Assembly (NCBI RefSeq): GCF_900115095.1 | Contig: NZ_FOVH01000006.1 | Coordinates: 124,001-188,000 of the forward strand | Direction of reading: 5' to 3' | Source of the DNA: Actinomadura madurae | GTDB taxonomy: Bacteria > Actinomycetota > Actinomycetes > Streptosporangiales > Streptosporangiaceae | DNA length: 64,000 nt | In this document: positions 9,431 to 17,720 of the stretch, in pieces | How the letters are laid out: the number at the start of each line of letters is the position of its first letter | Numbering within the stretch: the stretch's first letter is position 1 | Made by a program: the position numbers and the translations under genes | Notes under the pieces: generated by a model | Told to the model about the DNA's origin: nothing | The model's database searches: none | Seen by the model: the letters and a program-made list of their open reading frames with translations, nothing else

Positions 9431-10130
9431 GGTGAAGGACCTCACCGTCAACTACGGCGCCGTCCGCGCGCTCGCCGGGGTGGACCTGTCGGTGGACGAG
9501 GGCTCGGTCACCGCCGTGCTGGGCGCGAACGGCGCGGGCAAGACCACCCTGCTGCGCACCGTCTCCGGCCTGCTGCGGCCCCGCGCCGGACGCGTGGAGC
9601 TGGACGGCAAGGACCTGACCGGGCTGCCGGTCGAGGACATCGTCCGGCTCGGCGTCGCGCACGTCCCGCAGAGCGGCGGCGTCATCACCGAGCTGACCGT
9701 CGAGGACAACCTGCGGCTCGGCGGGCTCTGGCGGCGCGACCGGGCCGCGCTCGCCCGGCGGGTCGCCGAGATGTACGAGCTGTTCCCGCCGCTCGCCGAG
9801 CGGCGGGCGCTCGCCGCCGCCACCCTGTCCGGCGGCGAGCGGCAGATGCTCGCGCTGGCCCGCGCGCTCACCGGCGCGCCGCGGCTGCTGCTGGTGGACG
9901 AGCCGTCCCTCGGCCTCGCGCCGCGCGTCGTCGCCCAGCTCATGGCCGTGCTGCGGCGGCTGTGCGACGAGGACGGCCGGACCGTCCTGCTCGTCGAGCA
10001 GAACGCCCGCAGCGCCCTGTCGGTCGCCGACCGCGCGGTCGTTCTCGACCTCGGCGCGGTCGTGGCGTCCGAACCCGCCGCGACCATCGCCGCCGACGAC
10101 CGCCTCCGCCACGCCTACCTGGGGTTCTGA
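9423..10130 (+). CDS. Branched-chain-type ABC importer ATPase, LivF-like
   Basis: 235 aa with a GTG start inside the end of the previous gene (GAGGAGG upstream). Walker A GANGAGKTT, signature LSGGERQMLALARAL, Walker B LLLVDEPSLGLAP and H-loop VLLVEQNARSAL are all intact. It is the second ATPase subunit of the importer. The stop overlaps the next start as TGATG, indicating translational coupling. Confidence 0.92.
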   Translation: MLEVKDLTVNYGAVRALAGVDLSVDEGSVTAVLGANGAGKTTLLRTVSGLLRPRAGRVELDGKDLTGLPVEDIVRLGVAHVPQSGGVITELTVEDNLRLGGLWRRDRAALARRVAEMYELFPPLAERRALAAATLSGGERQMLALARALTGAPRLLLVDEPSLGLAPRVVAQLMAVLRRLCDEDGRTVLLVEQNARSALSVADRAVVLDLGAVVASEPAATIAADDRLRHAYLGF

Positions 10131-11008
10131 TGGTCCGTTTCATCAATCTCACGCTCGCCGGCATCACCTCCGGGGCCGTGTTCGCGGCGGTCGCGCTCGC
10201 GCTGGTGCTGATCTGGCGCTCCACCCGCATCGTGAACTTCGCGCAGGGCGGCATGCTGATGTTCACGACGTTCCTCGCCTGGAGCGTCATCGACGGCGGC
10301 GGCTCCTACTGGGTCGCGCTCGCCGTCGCGCTCGTGTCCGGGCTGGCGCTCGGCGCGGTCGTCGAGCGGGTCGTGGTCCGCCCCGTGGAGAACAAGCCGC
10401 CGCTCAACGCCGTCATCGTCACGCTCGGGCTGTTCGTGCTGCTGCAGGCGGGCGCGGGCATGATCTGGGGCGACACGCCGCACTCCTACCCGCCGGCGTT
10501 CACGATCAAGGGGCTGTCGGTGGGCGAGACGCGGCTGCTGCTGTCGCCGTTCGACCTGTTCGTCATCGGCGCCGTCGCCGGCGTCATGGTGCTGCTGACG
10601 CTGCTGTTCGTCCGCACCGACATCGGGCTGCGGCTGCGCGCGTCGGCGTTCGCCCCCGAGATCGCCCGGCTGCAGGGCGTGCGCGTCGGCCGGATGCTGA
10701 CCCTCGGGTGGGCCCTCGCCGCGCTCGTCGGCTCGCTCGCCGGGGTGCTGATCGCGCCGTCGGTGTTCGTCGGGCCCGCCCAGTTCGACTCGATGCTCGT
10801 CTTCGGGTTCACCGCGGCCGTGATCGGCGGGCTGGACAGCCCGGCCGGCGCCGTCGTCGGCGGGCTGCTGCTCGGCTGCGCGCTGAGCTACGTGTCCGGC
10901 TACGTCAGCTCGGACCTGGTCACGTTCGGGGCGCTCGCCGCGCTCATCACCGTCCTGATGGTCAGACCCAACGGCCTGTTCGCCGCGAGCGTGGGACGGA
11001 GGGTGTGA
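10130..11008 (+). CDS. Branched-chain-type ABC importer permease, LivH-like
   Basis: 292 aa with about eight membrane segments. The N-terminal ATG at 10130 is coupled to the livF-like stop. Family features include LTLAGITSGAVFAAVALALVL in the first helix, the RIVNFAQGGM motif, and GGLDSPAGAVVGGLLLG near the C-terminus, the usual ATPase-coupling loop of LivH. It forms the channel with the LivM-like protein. Confidence 0.92.
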   Translation: MVRFINLTLAGITSGAVFAAVALALVLIWRSTRIVNFAQGGMLMFTTFLAWSVIDGGGSYWVALAVALVSGLALGAVVERVVVRPVENKPPLNAVIVTLGLFVLLQAGAGMIWGDTPHSYPPAFTIKGLSVGETRLLLSPFDLFVIGAVAGVMVLLTLLFVRTDIGLRLRASAFAPEIARLQGVRVGRMLTLGWALAALVGSLAGVLIAPSVFVGPAQFDSMLVFGFTAAVIGGLDSPAGAVVGGLLLGCALSYVSGYVSSDLVTFGALAALITVLMVRPNGLFAASVGRRV

Positions 11009-11010
11009 CC

Positions 11011-12216
11011 GTGACGATCGACAGGGTGAGCGCTCCCGTCCTGAGCGCCCTGCGCCGCTCGACCCTGACCCGGCACACGGCCGGGGCGGTCGTCGCCATC
11101 GTCGCGCTGTACTTCCTGACCACGGCCGTCGGGCCGTACCGCGACCTGCAGATCGCGCAGGCCGCCTACCTCACCTGCGCGGTCGCCGGGCTGACGGTGC
11201 TGACCGGGCTCGGCGGGCAGATCTCTCTCGGCCACGGCGCGTTCATGGCGGTCGGCGCCTACACCGCCGCGCTGGTCATCGGGAACTGGGGCTGGCCGCT
11301 CGCCGCGGTCCTCGCGGCGGCCGCCGGCGTCACCGCGGTCGCGGGCGTGGTGGTCGGCGCGGTCGCCGCCCGGCTGCACGGCCCCTACCTGGCGGGCGCG
11401 ACGCTCGCCTTCGCCGTCGGGCTGCCCGGCCTCGCCAACTACAAGCCGCTCACCGACGAGCTCGGCGGGCAGAACGGGCTGACGCTCGTCCCGCCGATCC
11501 CGCCCGCCGGGCTCGGCGAGACGTTCCCGCTGGAGCGCTGGCAGGCGTGGATCTCCTGCCTCGGCGCCGTCATCACCCTGTTCCTGCTGGCCAACCTGAC
11601 CCGCGGCCGGTTCGGGCGGACGCTGCGCGCCAGCCGCGACGACGAGATCGCCGCCGCGCTCAGCGGGGTCCGCGTCGCCCGGCTGCGGATCACCGCGACC
11701 GTCGTCTCGGCGGCCTGCGCCGGGCTCGGCGGCGGGCTGCTCGCGGTGGTCGCGACGCTGGCCGCGCCGGGCGCCTTCCCGCTCACGCTGTCCCTCCAGC
11801 TGATCGCCGCGATCATCATCGGCGGCCTCGGCAGCCTGCCGGGCGCGGTGTGGGGCGCGCTGATCCTGGTGTACGTCCCGACGTGGGCGTCCGACCTGTC
11901 CACCTCGTCCGGCCTCTCGCACAACATCGCGTCGAATCTGCCCCTCGCCATCTACGGCCTCGTCCTCATCGTGGTGACGCTGGCCTTCCCGCGCGGCCTC
12001 CAGGGGGGCCTGCGCGACATCGGCGGCGCCGTCCGGCGCCGTGCACGCACCAGGCGCGACCGGGCTCCCGGGCCGCGCGGTTCCGCACCAAGTGACACAT
12101 CGGGGCCTACCACAACGCACCCAGGAGGAGCAGATGAAGCGACCCCGGACAAGGCGGGCGCTCGCCCTGATGACCGCGGCGACGCTGGCGGTCGCGGCGA
12201 GCGGCTGCGGCGGTGA
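11011..12216 (+). CDS. Branched-chain-type ABC importer permease, LivM-like, with long C-terminal tail
   Basis: 401 aa from the GTG at 11011 (GGACGGAGG 8 nt upstream); a GTG at 11005 overlaps the livH-like stop and is the alternative. Motifs: GLGGQISLGHGAFMAVGAY, GPYLAGATLAF, the coupling loop RASRDDEIAAALSGVRVARL and GGLGSLPGAVWGA. After the last membrane segment, about 65 residues of Arg/Pro/Gly-rich sequence follow and the frame runs 83 bp into the next gene. Typical LivM ends near GGLRDIGGAVRRR, so the tail may be non-functional or reflect a lost stop codon. Confidence 0.9.
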   Translation: MTIDRVSAPVLSALRRSTLTRHTAGAVVAIVALYFLTTAVGPYRDLQIAQAAYLTCAVAGLTVLTGLGGQISLGHGAFMAVGAYTAALVIGNWGWPLAAVLAAAAGVTAVAGVVVGAVAARLHGPYLAGATLAFAVGLPGLANYKPLTDELGGQNGLTLVPPIPPAGLGETFPLERWQAWISCLGAVITLFLLANLTRGRFGRTLRASRDDEIAAALSGVRVARLRITATVVSAACAGLGGGLLAVVATLAAPGAFPLTLSLQLIAAIIIGGLGSLPGAVWGALILVYVPTWASDLSTSSGLSHNIASNLPLAIYGLVLIVVTLAFPRGLQGGLRDIGGAVRRRARTRRDRAPGPRGSAPSDTSGPTTTHPGGADEATPDKAGARPDDRGDAGGRGERLRR

Positions 12217-13450
12217 CGGCGGCGACGGCGGCGGGTCGGCCGCGCCGGGCGTGACCGCCACGACCGTCACCATCGGCAGCCACCAGCCGCTGACCGGGCC
12301 GGCCGCGCCCGGCTACAGCGCCAACTCCGCGGCCTCGAAGGCGTTCTTCGACTACGTCAACGCCAACGGCGGCATCCACGGACGCAAGATCGTCTACAAG
12401 TACGTGGACGACGCCTACAACCCGACCCAGACCGTCAGCGTGACCCAGAAGCTCGTCCTGCAGGACAAGGTCTTCGCGATCTTCAACGGGCTGGGCACCC
12501 CTACGCACTCCAAGGTGGTCGACTACCTCAACGCCCAGCGCGTCCCGGACCTGTTCGTCGCGTCCGGCTGCGGCTGCTGGGACCAGCCGGACAAGCACCC
12601 GCAGACCTTCGGCTGGCAGGTCGACTACATCCGCGAGGGCAAGATCCTCGGCGACCACGTCAAGAAGACCTTCGCCGGGAAGAAGGTCGCCTACTTCTTC
12701 CAGAACGACGACTTCGGCCAGGACGGGGTGAAGGGCCTCGACAAGTACATCCCCAAGGAGCAGGTCGTGTCCCGGCAGTCCTACCAGCCGGGCAACACCG
12801 ACATCGGCGCGCAGGCCCAGGCGATCGCCCAGTCCAAGGCGGACGTCGTCGTGCTGTTCAGCATCCCCACCTACACGGCGCTGTTCCGGCTCGCCGCGCT
12901 GAAGCTGAACTACAAGCCGACGTTCGTCGTCAGCAACGTCGGGTCCGACCCGATCACGCTGACCGGGCTGCTGGAGAGCTTCGCCAAGGAGGGCGGCAGC
13001 GAGGTCAAGGGCAGCCCGCTCATCCAGGGCATGATCACCGACGGCTACCTGTCGGCGCCGGGCGACGCCTCCAACAGCTGGACGGCGCTGTTCAAGAAGA
13101 TCCACGCCCAGTACATCCCGAAGCTGCCGTTCAACGGCAACATCGTCTACGGGATGTCGGTGGCCTACACCTTCGTGCAGGCGCTCCAGGCGGCCGGGAA
13201 GAACCCGACGCGCAAGGGCCTCGTCGAGGCGCTGGAGAAGTCGAAGTTCACCGGGCCGGGGGTCGTCCCGTTCGCCTACAGCGGGCAGTCGCACGCCGGC
13301 TACACCGGGGCGGCGATCGGCACGATCAAGGGCGAGAACGTCGTCCAGCAGGGGCAGCCGCTGACCACCGACGCCGGTGACGGCCCGATCCAGCCCTACA
13401 CGACACCGCAGCCGCAGGCGCCCGCCAACGGCATCCCGCCCGCCGGCTGA
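12134..13450 (+). CDS. Branched-chain-type ABC importer substrate-binding lipoprotein, LivK-like
   Basis: 438 aa. The ATG at 12134 has a near-ideal AGGAGGAG before it. Signal peptide with lipobox VAASGC; periplasmic-binding fold type I: TIGSHQPLTGPAAPGY at the N-terminus, RKIVYKYVDDAYNPTQT, a KKVAYFFQNDDFGQDG hinge region and GMSVAYTFVQALQAAGKNPTRKGL near the end. SGCGCWDQPDKHPQTFGW marks the subgroup whose ligands are organic acids rather than only Leu/Ile/Val in known relatives. It is last in the operon, and a strong hairpin follows. The ligand is probably a carboxylate later activated by the acyl-CoA synthetase; this is inference. Confidence 0.9.
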   Translation: MKRPRTRRALALMTAATLAVAASGCGGDGGDGGGSAAPGVTATTVTIGSHQPLTGPAAPGYSANSAASKAFFDYVNANGGIHGRKIVYKYVDDAYNPTQTVSVTQKLVLQDKVFAIFNGLGTPTHSKVVDYLNAQRVPDLFVASGCGCWDQPDKHPQTFGWQVDYIREGKILGDHVKKTFAGKKVAYFFQNDDFGQDGVKGLDKYIPKEQVVSRQSYQPGNTDIGAQAQAIAQSKADVVVLFSIPTYTALFRLAALKLNYKPTFVVSNVGSDPITLTGLLESFAKEGGSEVKGSPLIQGMITDGYLSAPGDASNSWTALFKKIHAQYIPKLPFNGNIVYGMSVAYTFVQALQAAGKNPTRKGLVEALEKSKFTGPGVVPFAYSGQSHAGYTGAAIGTIKGENVVQQGQPLTTDAGDGPIQPYTTPQPQAPANGIPPAG

Positions 13451-13461
13451 CGGGCACGCCC

Positions 13462-13501
13462 GCCGCCGTCCCGCGCACCGCCCCGGGCGCGGGACGGCGG
13501 C
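13462..13501. terminator. Strong two-way hairpin
   Basis: Perfect 15-bp arms (13462-13476 and 13487-13501, GCCGCCGTCCCGCGC and its complement) with a 10-nt loop. It lies 11 bp after the livK-like stop and abuts the stop codon of the opposing DeoR gene. Confidence 0.8.
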
Positions 13502-14263
13502 TCAGGCGCGCACCACCTCGGGCCCCTCGGCGGCGAGGTCGGCGGCCAGGTCGGTGTCCAGCCCGGTGTCGGTGATCAGCACGTCGATGTCGGACAGGTC
13601 GCCGAACCGCACCAGGTGGTCGTGCCCGATCTTGGTGCGGTCGGCGAGCAGCACCCGCCGCCGGGACGAGGCGATCATCGCCCGCTTCACCGCGGCCTCG
13701 GCCTGGTCGGACGTGGTCAGCCCGCGCTCGACCGAGCAGCCGTTGGTCGCCATGAACGCCACGTCCACCCACAGGTCGGCCAGCGGGCGCAGCACCCAGT
13801 CGTCGACCGTGGCGAGCGTCCGGCCGCGCACCCGGCCGCCCAGGATGATCACGGTGAGGTTGGGGCGGGTGGCCAGCACCGCGGCGTGCGGCGGCGAGTT
13901 CACGATCACCGTCAGCTCGCGGTCGGTGGGCAGCAGCTGGACGAACCGGGCGGTGGTCGTGCCCGCGTCCACGATGACCGAGCCGTCGGCGGGCAGCTCC
14001 TCCAGCGCGGCCTTGGCGATGCGCTGCTTCTCCTCGGTCATCACCGCGTCCCGCGCCGCCAGCTCCGGCTCGAACCCGAGCCGCTCGACCGGCATCGCGC
14101 CGCCGTGCACGCGCCGGATCGTCCCGGCGCGCTCCAGCACGGTCAGGTCGCGGCGGATCGTCTCGGTCGTGACCGAGAACTCCTCGGCGAGCGCGACCAC
14201 GTCCACCCGCCCCTTCGAGCGCGCCAGCGCCAGGATCGCCTGCTGCCGTTCCTCGGCGTACAT
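13502..14263 (-). CDS. DeoR-family regulator of the PTS operon
   Basis: 253 aa from MYAEERQQ; an upstream in-frame ATG at 14305 lacks family sequence. N-terminal HTH: VVALAEEFSVTTETIRRDL then LERAGTIRRVHGGA, canonical for DeoR. The C-terminal sugar-phosphate sensing domain has VDAGTTTARF, NSPPHAAVLA, LGGRVRG and DRTKIG. Members bind phosphorylated sugars, often fructose-1-P or polyol phosphates, and repress sugar operons. It follows the HPr gene on the same strand after about 65 bp, so it may be the last gene of the PTS operon. Confidence 0.92.
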   Translation of the reverse strand: MYAEERQQAILALARSKGRVDVVALAEEFSVTTETIRRDLTVLERAGTIRRVHGGAMPVERLGFEPELAARDAVMTEEKQRIAKAALEELPADGSVIVDAGTTTARFVQLLPTDRELTVIVNSPPHAAVLATRPNLTVIILGGRVRGRTLATVDDWVLRPLADLWVDVAFMATNGCSVERGLTTSDQAEAAVKRAMIASSRRRVLLADRTKIGHDHLVRFGDLSDIDVLITDTGLDTDLAADLAAEGPEVVRA

Positions 14264-14327
14264 GACCGTCCCACCCGTCCCGTCTCCGTTGTGCCGCGCG
14301 TCCATTGTGAGGGGTCCGCGGGGACGG

Positions 14328-14603
14328 TCAGGCGGGCTCGGCGTCCAGGTCGCGGGCGAGCAGGCCGGCCAGCTCGTCCAGCGCGCGGTCCGCCTCGTCG
14401 CCGTCGGCGGACAGGGTCACCTCCGTGCCCTGCCGCGCGCCGAGCGACAGCACGCCGAGGATGCTGTTGGCCGGGACGGGCGCCTTGTCCCCGGCCCGGA
14501 TCGACACCGGCACCGGCTGCCGCGCGGCGGCCTGCACGAAGAGCTGCGCCGGGCGGGCGTGCAGGCCCTGCGCCGCGGCGATGACGACGGTTCGTTCGGG
14601 CAT
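14328..14603 (-). CDS. ptsH: Phosphocarrier protein HPr
   Basis: 91 aa, the full length of HPr. The active-site histidine lies in GLHARPAQLF, and the regulatory region has PVPANSILGVLSLGARQGTEV. HPr accepts phosphate from Enzyme I and passes it to EIIA. Ser46-type regulation seems possible from the ANSIL segment. It is the sixth gene of the PTS operon. Enzyme I (ptsI) is not in this window. Confidence 0.93.
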   Translation of the reverse strand: MPERTVVIAAAQGLHARPAQLFVQAAARQPVPVSIRAGDKAPVPANSILGVLSLGARQGTEVTLSADGDEADRALDELAGLLARDLDAEPA

Positions 14604-14626
14604 GGCCGACTCCTTCGGGGTCAGGT

Positions 14627-15667
14627 TCAGGGCTCGATCGTGACCTTGATGGCGGCGCCCCGTGTGACGAGGTCCAGGGCCTCGTGCACGGCGTCCAGCG
14701 GCAGCCGGTGGGTGATGAGGTCCTCCACCGGGACCTGCCCGGAGCCGATCAGCTCCAGCGCGCGGGCGTTGTGCGCCGGGCTCGACCCGTTCGCGCCGAC
14801 CAGGGACAGCTCCCGGTAGTGGACGCGGTTGGCGTCGACGGAGATGACCGGGTCGTCCTTCGGCAGCCCGCCGAACAGGCTCACCCGGCCGCCCGGCGCC
14901 ATGAGCCGCTGCGCCTGCTCCTGCGCGGCGCCGGACGCGGCGGCGGTGATGGCGACGTCCGCGCCGCGCCCGCCGGTGAGCTCCAGGACCTGCTCGACGA
15001 CGTCGGTGACGCTCCCGTCGATCGCGGCGTCCGGCTTGACGATCGCGGCGGCCTGGTGCAGCCGCTCGGCGTTGACCTCCACGAGGAACACGCGGGCGGC
15101 GCCGCGGGCCCGCGCGACCCGCACGTGCAGGCAGCCGACGGGGCCGGAGCCGAACACCACGACGTCGTCGCCCTCCCCGACGCCCGCCAGCTCCTGGCCG
15201 TTGAGGACGCAGGCGAGCGGCTCGGCCACCGACGCCTCGGCGAACGACACGCCGTCCGGGATCCGGTTCACCCCGTCCACGGCGAGCACCTTCGCCGGAA
15301 CGATCATGTACTCGGCGAACGCGCCGTCGTAGTGGTACCCCATCGACTCCTGCGCGGTGCAGACCGTCATCCGGCCGCGGCGGCACTCCGAGCACGTCCC
15401 GTCCGGGATCGCGGCGATGACCTGCACGCGGTCGCCCGCCGTCCAGCCCTCCACGCCCGCGCCGGCCTCGGTGACCTCGCCGGCGATCTCGTGGCCCATC
15501 ACCCGCGGCGGGACGATGTGGTGGTGCCCGAACCGGGAGATCTTGACGTCGGTCCCGCAGGTGGAGCAGTTCCGGACGCGGATCTTCAGCTCGCCGGGGC
15601 CCGGCGCCGGCTCGGGCGCGTCCTCCAGCCGGATGTCGCCGGGTGCATAGAAACGGGCGACCTTCAT
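14627..15667 (-). CDS. Zinc-dependent polyol/alcohol dehydrogenase (sorbitol/galactitol-phosphate dehydrogenase-like)
   Basis: 346 aa, MDR superfamily. Catalytic zinc region CSTCGTDVK followed by GHEIAGEV (Cys and His-Glu ligands); a reduced structural-zinc lobe with C-x2-C and a further C (GTCSECRRGRMTVC); nucleotide-binding motif VFGSGPVGCLHV. Relatives oxidise sorbitol, iditol, or galactitol-1-phosphate to the keto sugar or keto sugar phosphate. In a PTS operon a phosphorylated polyol is the likely substrate. Its start overlaps the EIIA stop by 4 nt. Confidence 0.88.
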   Translation of the reverse strand: MKVARFYAPGDIRLEDAPEPAPGPGELKIRVRNCSTCGTDVKISRFGHHHIVPPRVMGHEIAGEVTEAGAGVEGWTAGDRVQVIAAIPDGTCSECRRGRMTVCTAQESMGYHYDGAFAEYMIVPAKVLAVDGVNRIPDGVSFAEASVAEPLACVLNGQELAGVGEGDDVVVFGSGPVGCLHVRVARARGAARVFLVEVNAERLHQAAAIVKPDAAIDGSVTDVVEQVLELTGGRGADVAITAAASGAAQEQAQRLMAPGGRVSLFGGLPKDDPVISVDANRVHYRELSLVGANGSSPAHNARALELIGSGQVPVEDLITHRLPLDAVHEALDLVTRGAAIKVTIEP

Positions 15668-16161
15668 ACGGTGTGTCCCTGTTCTTCTCGGTTTTCGGTG
15701 GGTTCTTCTTCGGTCTCCGGCTCGAGCAGGGCGAGGACCTGCCCGGGGTCGGAGGCCTCGCGGAGCGCGCGGGCCCGGTCCGGGTCCATGAGCACCTGGG
15801 CCAGCTCGGCGAGGATCGCCATGTGCCCGTCGCCGCGCGCCGCGATCGCGATGCAGACGGTGACCGGGTTGCCGTCCCAGTCCGCCCCGTCGGGGAACCT
15901 GACGAAGGCGAGCGCGTCCCGGTGGATGAGGTCGCGGCCCACGGACGTGCCGTGCGGGATGGCCACCCCCTCGCCGAGGTAGGTGGAGATGGAGCGTTCC
16001 CTCTCCAGCATCGCGTCGATGTAGGCGGGCTCGACGGCGCCGGCGTCGACGAGCACCTGCCCGCAGACGCGGATGGCGTGGTCGCGTCCGGAGGCGCGGG
16101 CGTCCAGCCGGATCGCCTCGGGGGTGAGCAGGCCGGCGGCTCCCTCAGCCACCGACCTCAC
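15664..16161 (-). CDS. PTS EIIA component, mannitol/fructose type
   Basis: 165 aa. The phosphorylated histidine is in the family motif GEGVAIPHGTS near residue 69, preceded by ERERSISTYL. The C-terminus carries the usual LMDPDRARALREA segment, then an acidic tail. It takes phosphate from HPr and gives it to EIIB. It overlaps the EIIB gene by 17 nt and the dehydrogenase by 4 nt, a tightly packed operon. Confidence 0.92.
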   Translation of the reverse strand: MRSVAEGAAGLLTPEAIRLDARASGRDHAIRVCGQVLVDAGAVEPAYIDAMLERERSISTYLGEGVAIPHGTSVGRDLIHRDALAFVRFPDGADWDGNPVTVCIAIAARGDGHMAILAELAQVLMDPDRARALREASDPGQVLALLEPETEEEPTENREEQGHTV

Positions 16162-16444
16162 CGCCGTCCTTGATCGCCTTGACCAGCCGGTCGATCGCCG
16201 GGTCGCCGAGGTAGACCTCGAACGGGATCACCGGGATGTCCCCGGCGCCGCGCCGGGCGCGGGCGGCGAGCCCGGTGTGGCAGACGACCACGTCCGCGTC
16301 GGCGGGGATCGCGTCGACGGGCGTGTGCTCGACGGTCACGTCCTGCTTCTTCAGCGTCTTGCGCAGCTGGCCGGCGAGCATGACGCTGCTGCCCATGCCC
16401 GCGTCGCAGGCGATGACGAGCTTGTGGATGTCCTTGCCGTTCAT
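16145..16444 (-). CDS. PTS EIIB component, mannitol type
   Basis: 99 aa. P-loop-like phosphocysteine motif ACDAGMGSSVM at the N-terminus (Cys14), then a DVVVCHTGL segment. Free-standing EIIB is found here rather than the fused EIICB(A) of classical mannitol systems. It passes phosphate to the sugar in EIIC. Confidence 0.92.
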   Translation of the reverse strand: MNGKDIHKLVIACDAGMGSSVMLAGQLRKTLKKQDVTVEHTPVDAIPADADVVVCHTGLAARARRGAGDIPVIPFEVYLGDPAIDRLVKAIKDGGEVGG

Positions 16445-16461
16445 GGTGGCCGTGCCTTCCG

Positions 16462-17673
16462 TCAGTGGGCGGTCGTTTCCTTGGCGGCGCCGTCGCCGGC
16501 GTCCTTCGACGCCTCGGTCTTGGCCGCCTCGTCCTTGGCGGTCTCGTCCGTGGCGGTCTCGTCCTTCGCGGTGCCGTCCTGCCCCTCGGCGGCCTCGGGG
16601 TCGTCGTCGGTGGCGGGCTCGGCGAGCTTGCCGAAGCCGAGCAGCGCGGCGCCGACGCCGAACGAGACGGCGGTGGAGGCCAGCATGCCGGTGTAGACGC
16701 CGATCCAGTTGCTCGCGCCGCGCGGCGTCTGCGCGAGGTAGGCGAAGATGCTGCCGGGCGACGGGGTCGCGACCAGGCCGGTGTCGAACGCCACGAAGAT
16801 CGCCACACCGGTGACGCCGCCCGCCATCGCGGCGAGGATCATCCGCGGCTTCATCAGGATGTAGGGGAAGTAGATCTCGTGGATGCCGCCGAAGAAGTGG
16901 ATGATGGCCGCCGCCGGGACGCTCGGGCGCAGCCGGCGCGGCCCGAAGAACCAGTAGGCGAGCAGGACGCCGAGGCCGGGCCCGGGGTTGGACTCCAGCA
17001 TGAACAGCACCGACTTGCCGTGCTCGGCGGCCTGCTGGACGCCGAGCGGGCCGAGCACGCCGTGGTTGACGGCGTTGTTGAGGAAGAGCACCTTCGCGGG
17101 CTCGATGAGCAGCGACGTCAGCGGCAGCACGTCGTGGTCGACGAGCCAGCCCACCCCGTCCCCGGCCCAGTCGGAGAAGGTGTTCATGACCGGGCCGATG
17201 ACCCGGTTGCCCGCCACCGCCATGGCGCCGCCGATGATCCCGGCGGAGAAGTTGTCGACGAGCATCTCGAACCCGGTCCGGACGCGGTCCTGGACGAGGT
17301 CGTCGAACAGCTTGAGCAGGTACGCGGTGAGCGGGCCGATCATCATCGCGCCGAGGAACATCGGCACGTCGGCGCCGACGATGATGCCGACGGTGGCGAC
17401 CGCGCCGACGACCGCGCCGCGCTGGCCGTGCACCATCCGGCCGCCGGTGTAGCCGATCAGCAGCGGCAGCAGGAACTTGATCATCGGGTCGACCAGCTCG
17501 CCCAGGTCCTTGTTGGGCAGCCAGCCGGTCGGGATGAACAGGGCGGTGATCAGGCCCCAGGCGATGAACGCGCCGATGTTCGGCATCACCATCCCGGCCA
17601 TCTTGCCGCCGAGCCGCTGGATGTGGGCGCGGAGCCCGCTCCCGGTGGGCTCCGGGGTGTACGTGGTGGCCAT
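16462..17673 (-). CDS. PTS EIIC permease, mannitol type, with repetitive acidic/Lys tail
   Basis: 403 aa from MATTYTPEP, with AGGAGG 8 nt upstream. EIIC of the mannitol family: MVMPNIGAFIAWGLITALF in the first helix, the NNAVNHG segment, and the GGIHEIYFPYILM motif that holds the substrate-binding glutamate. The last ~50 residues are a low-complexity string of Asp/Glu/Thr/Lys/Ala built on a repeated 15-nt unit. That tail is not part of the transport fold and would hang in the cytoplasm, perhaps as a tether to the separate EIIB. The substrate is a hexitol by family. Confidence 0.92.
   Translation of the reverse strand: MATTYTPEPTGSGLRAHIQRLGGKMAGMVMPNIGAFIAWGLITALFIPTGWLPNKDLGELVDPMIKFLLPLLIGYTGGRMVHGQRGAVVGAVATVGIIVGADVPMFLGAMMIGPLTAYLLKLFDDLVQDRVRTGFEMLVDNFSAGIIGGAMAVAGNRVIGPVMNTFSDWAGDGVGWLVDHDVLPLTSLLIEPAKVLFLNNAVNHGVLGPLGVQQAAEHGKSVLFMLESNPGPGLGVLLAYWFFGPRRLRPSVPAAAIIHFFGGIHEIYFPYILMKPRMILAAMAGGVTGVAIFVAFDTGLVATPSPGSIFAYLAQTPRGASNWIGVYTGMLASTAVSFGVGAALLGFGKLAEPATDDDPEAAEGQDGTAKDETATDETAKDEAAKTEASKDAGDGAAKETTAH
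16501..16580. repeat. 15-bp imperfect tandem repeat coding for the EIIC tail
   Basis: About five copies of a 15-bp unit (consensus CGGTCTCGTCCTTGG on the plus strand). It translates on the minus strand as repeating A-K-D-E-T/A units. Such repeats can change copy number by slippage. Confidence 0.7.
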
Positions 17674-17720
17674 CTCGGGCCTCCTGTCGATCGGGGGTGG
17701 GGTGGTACTGCTCGCGGGAA

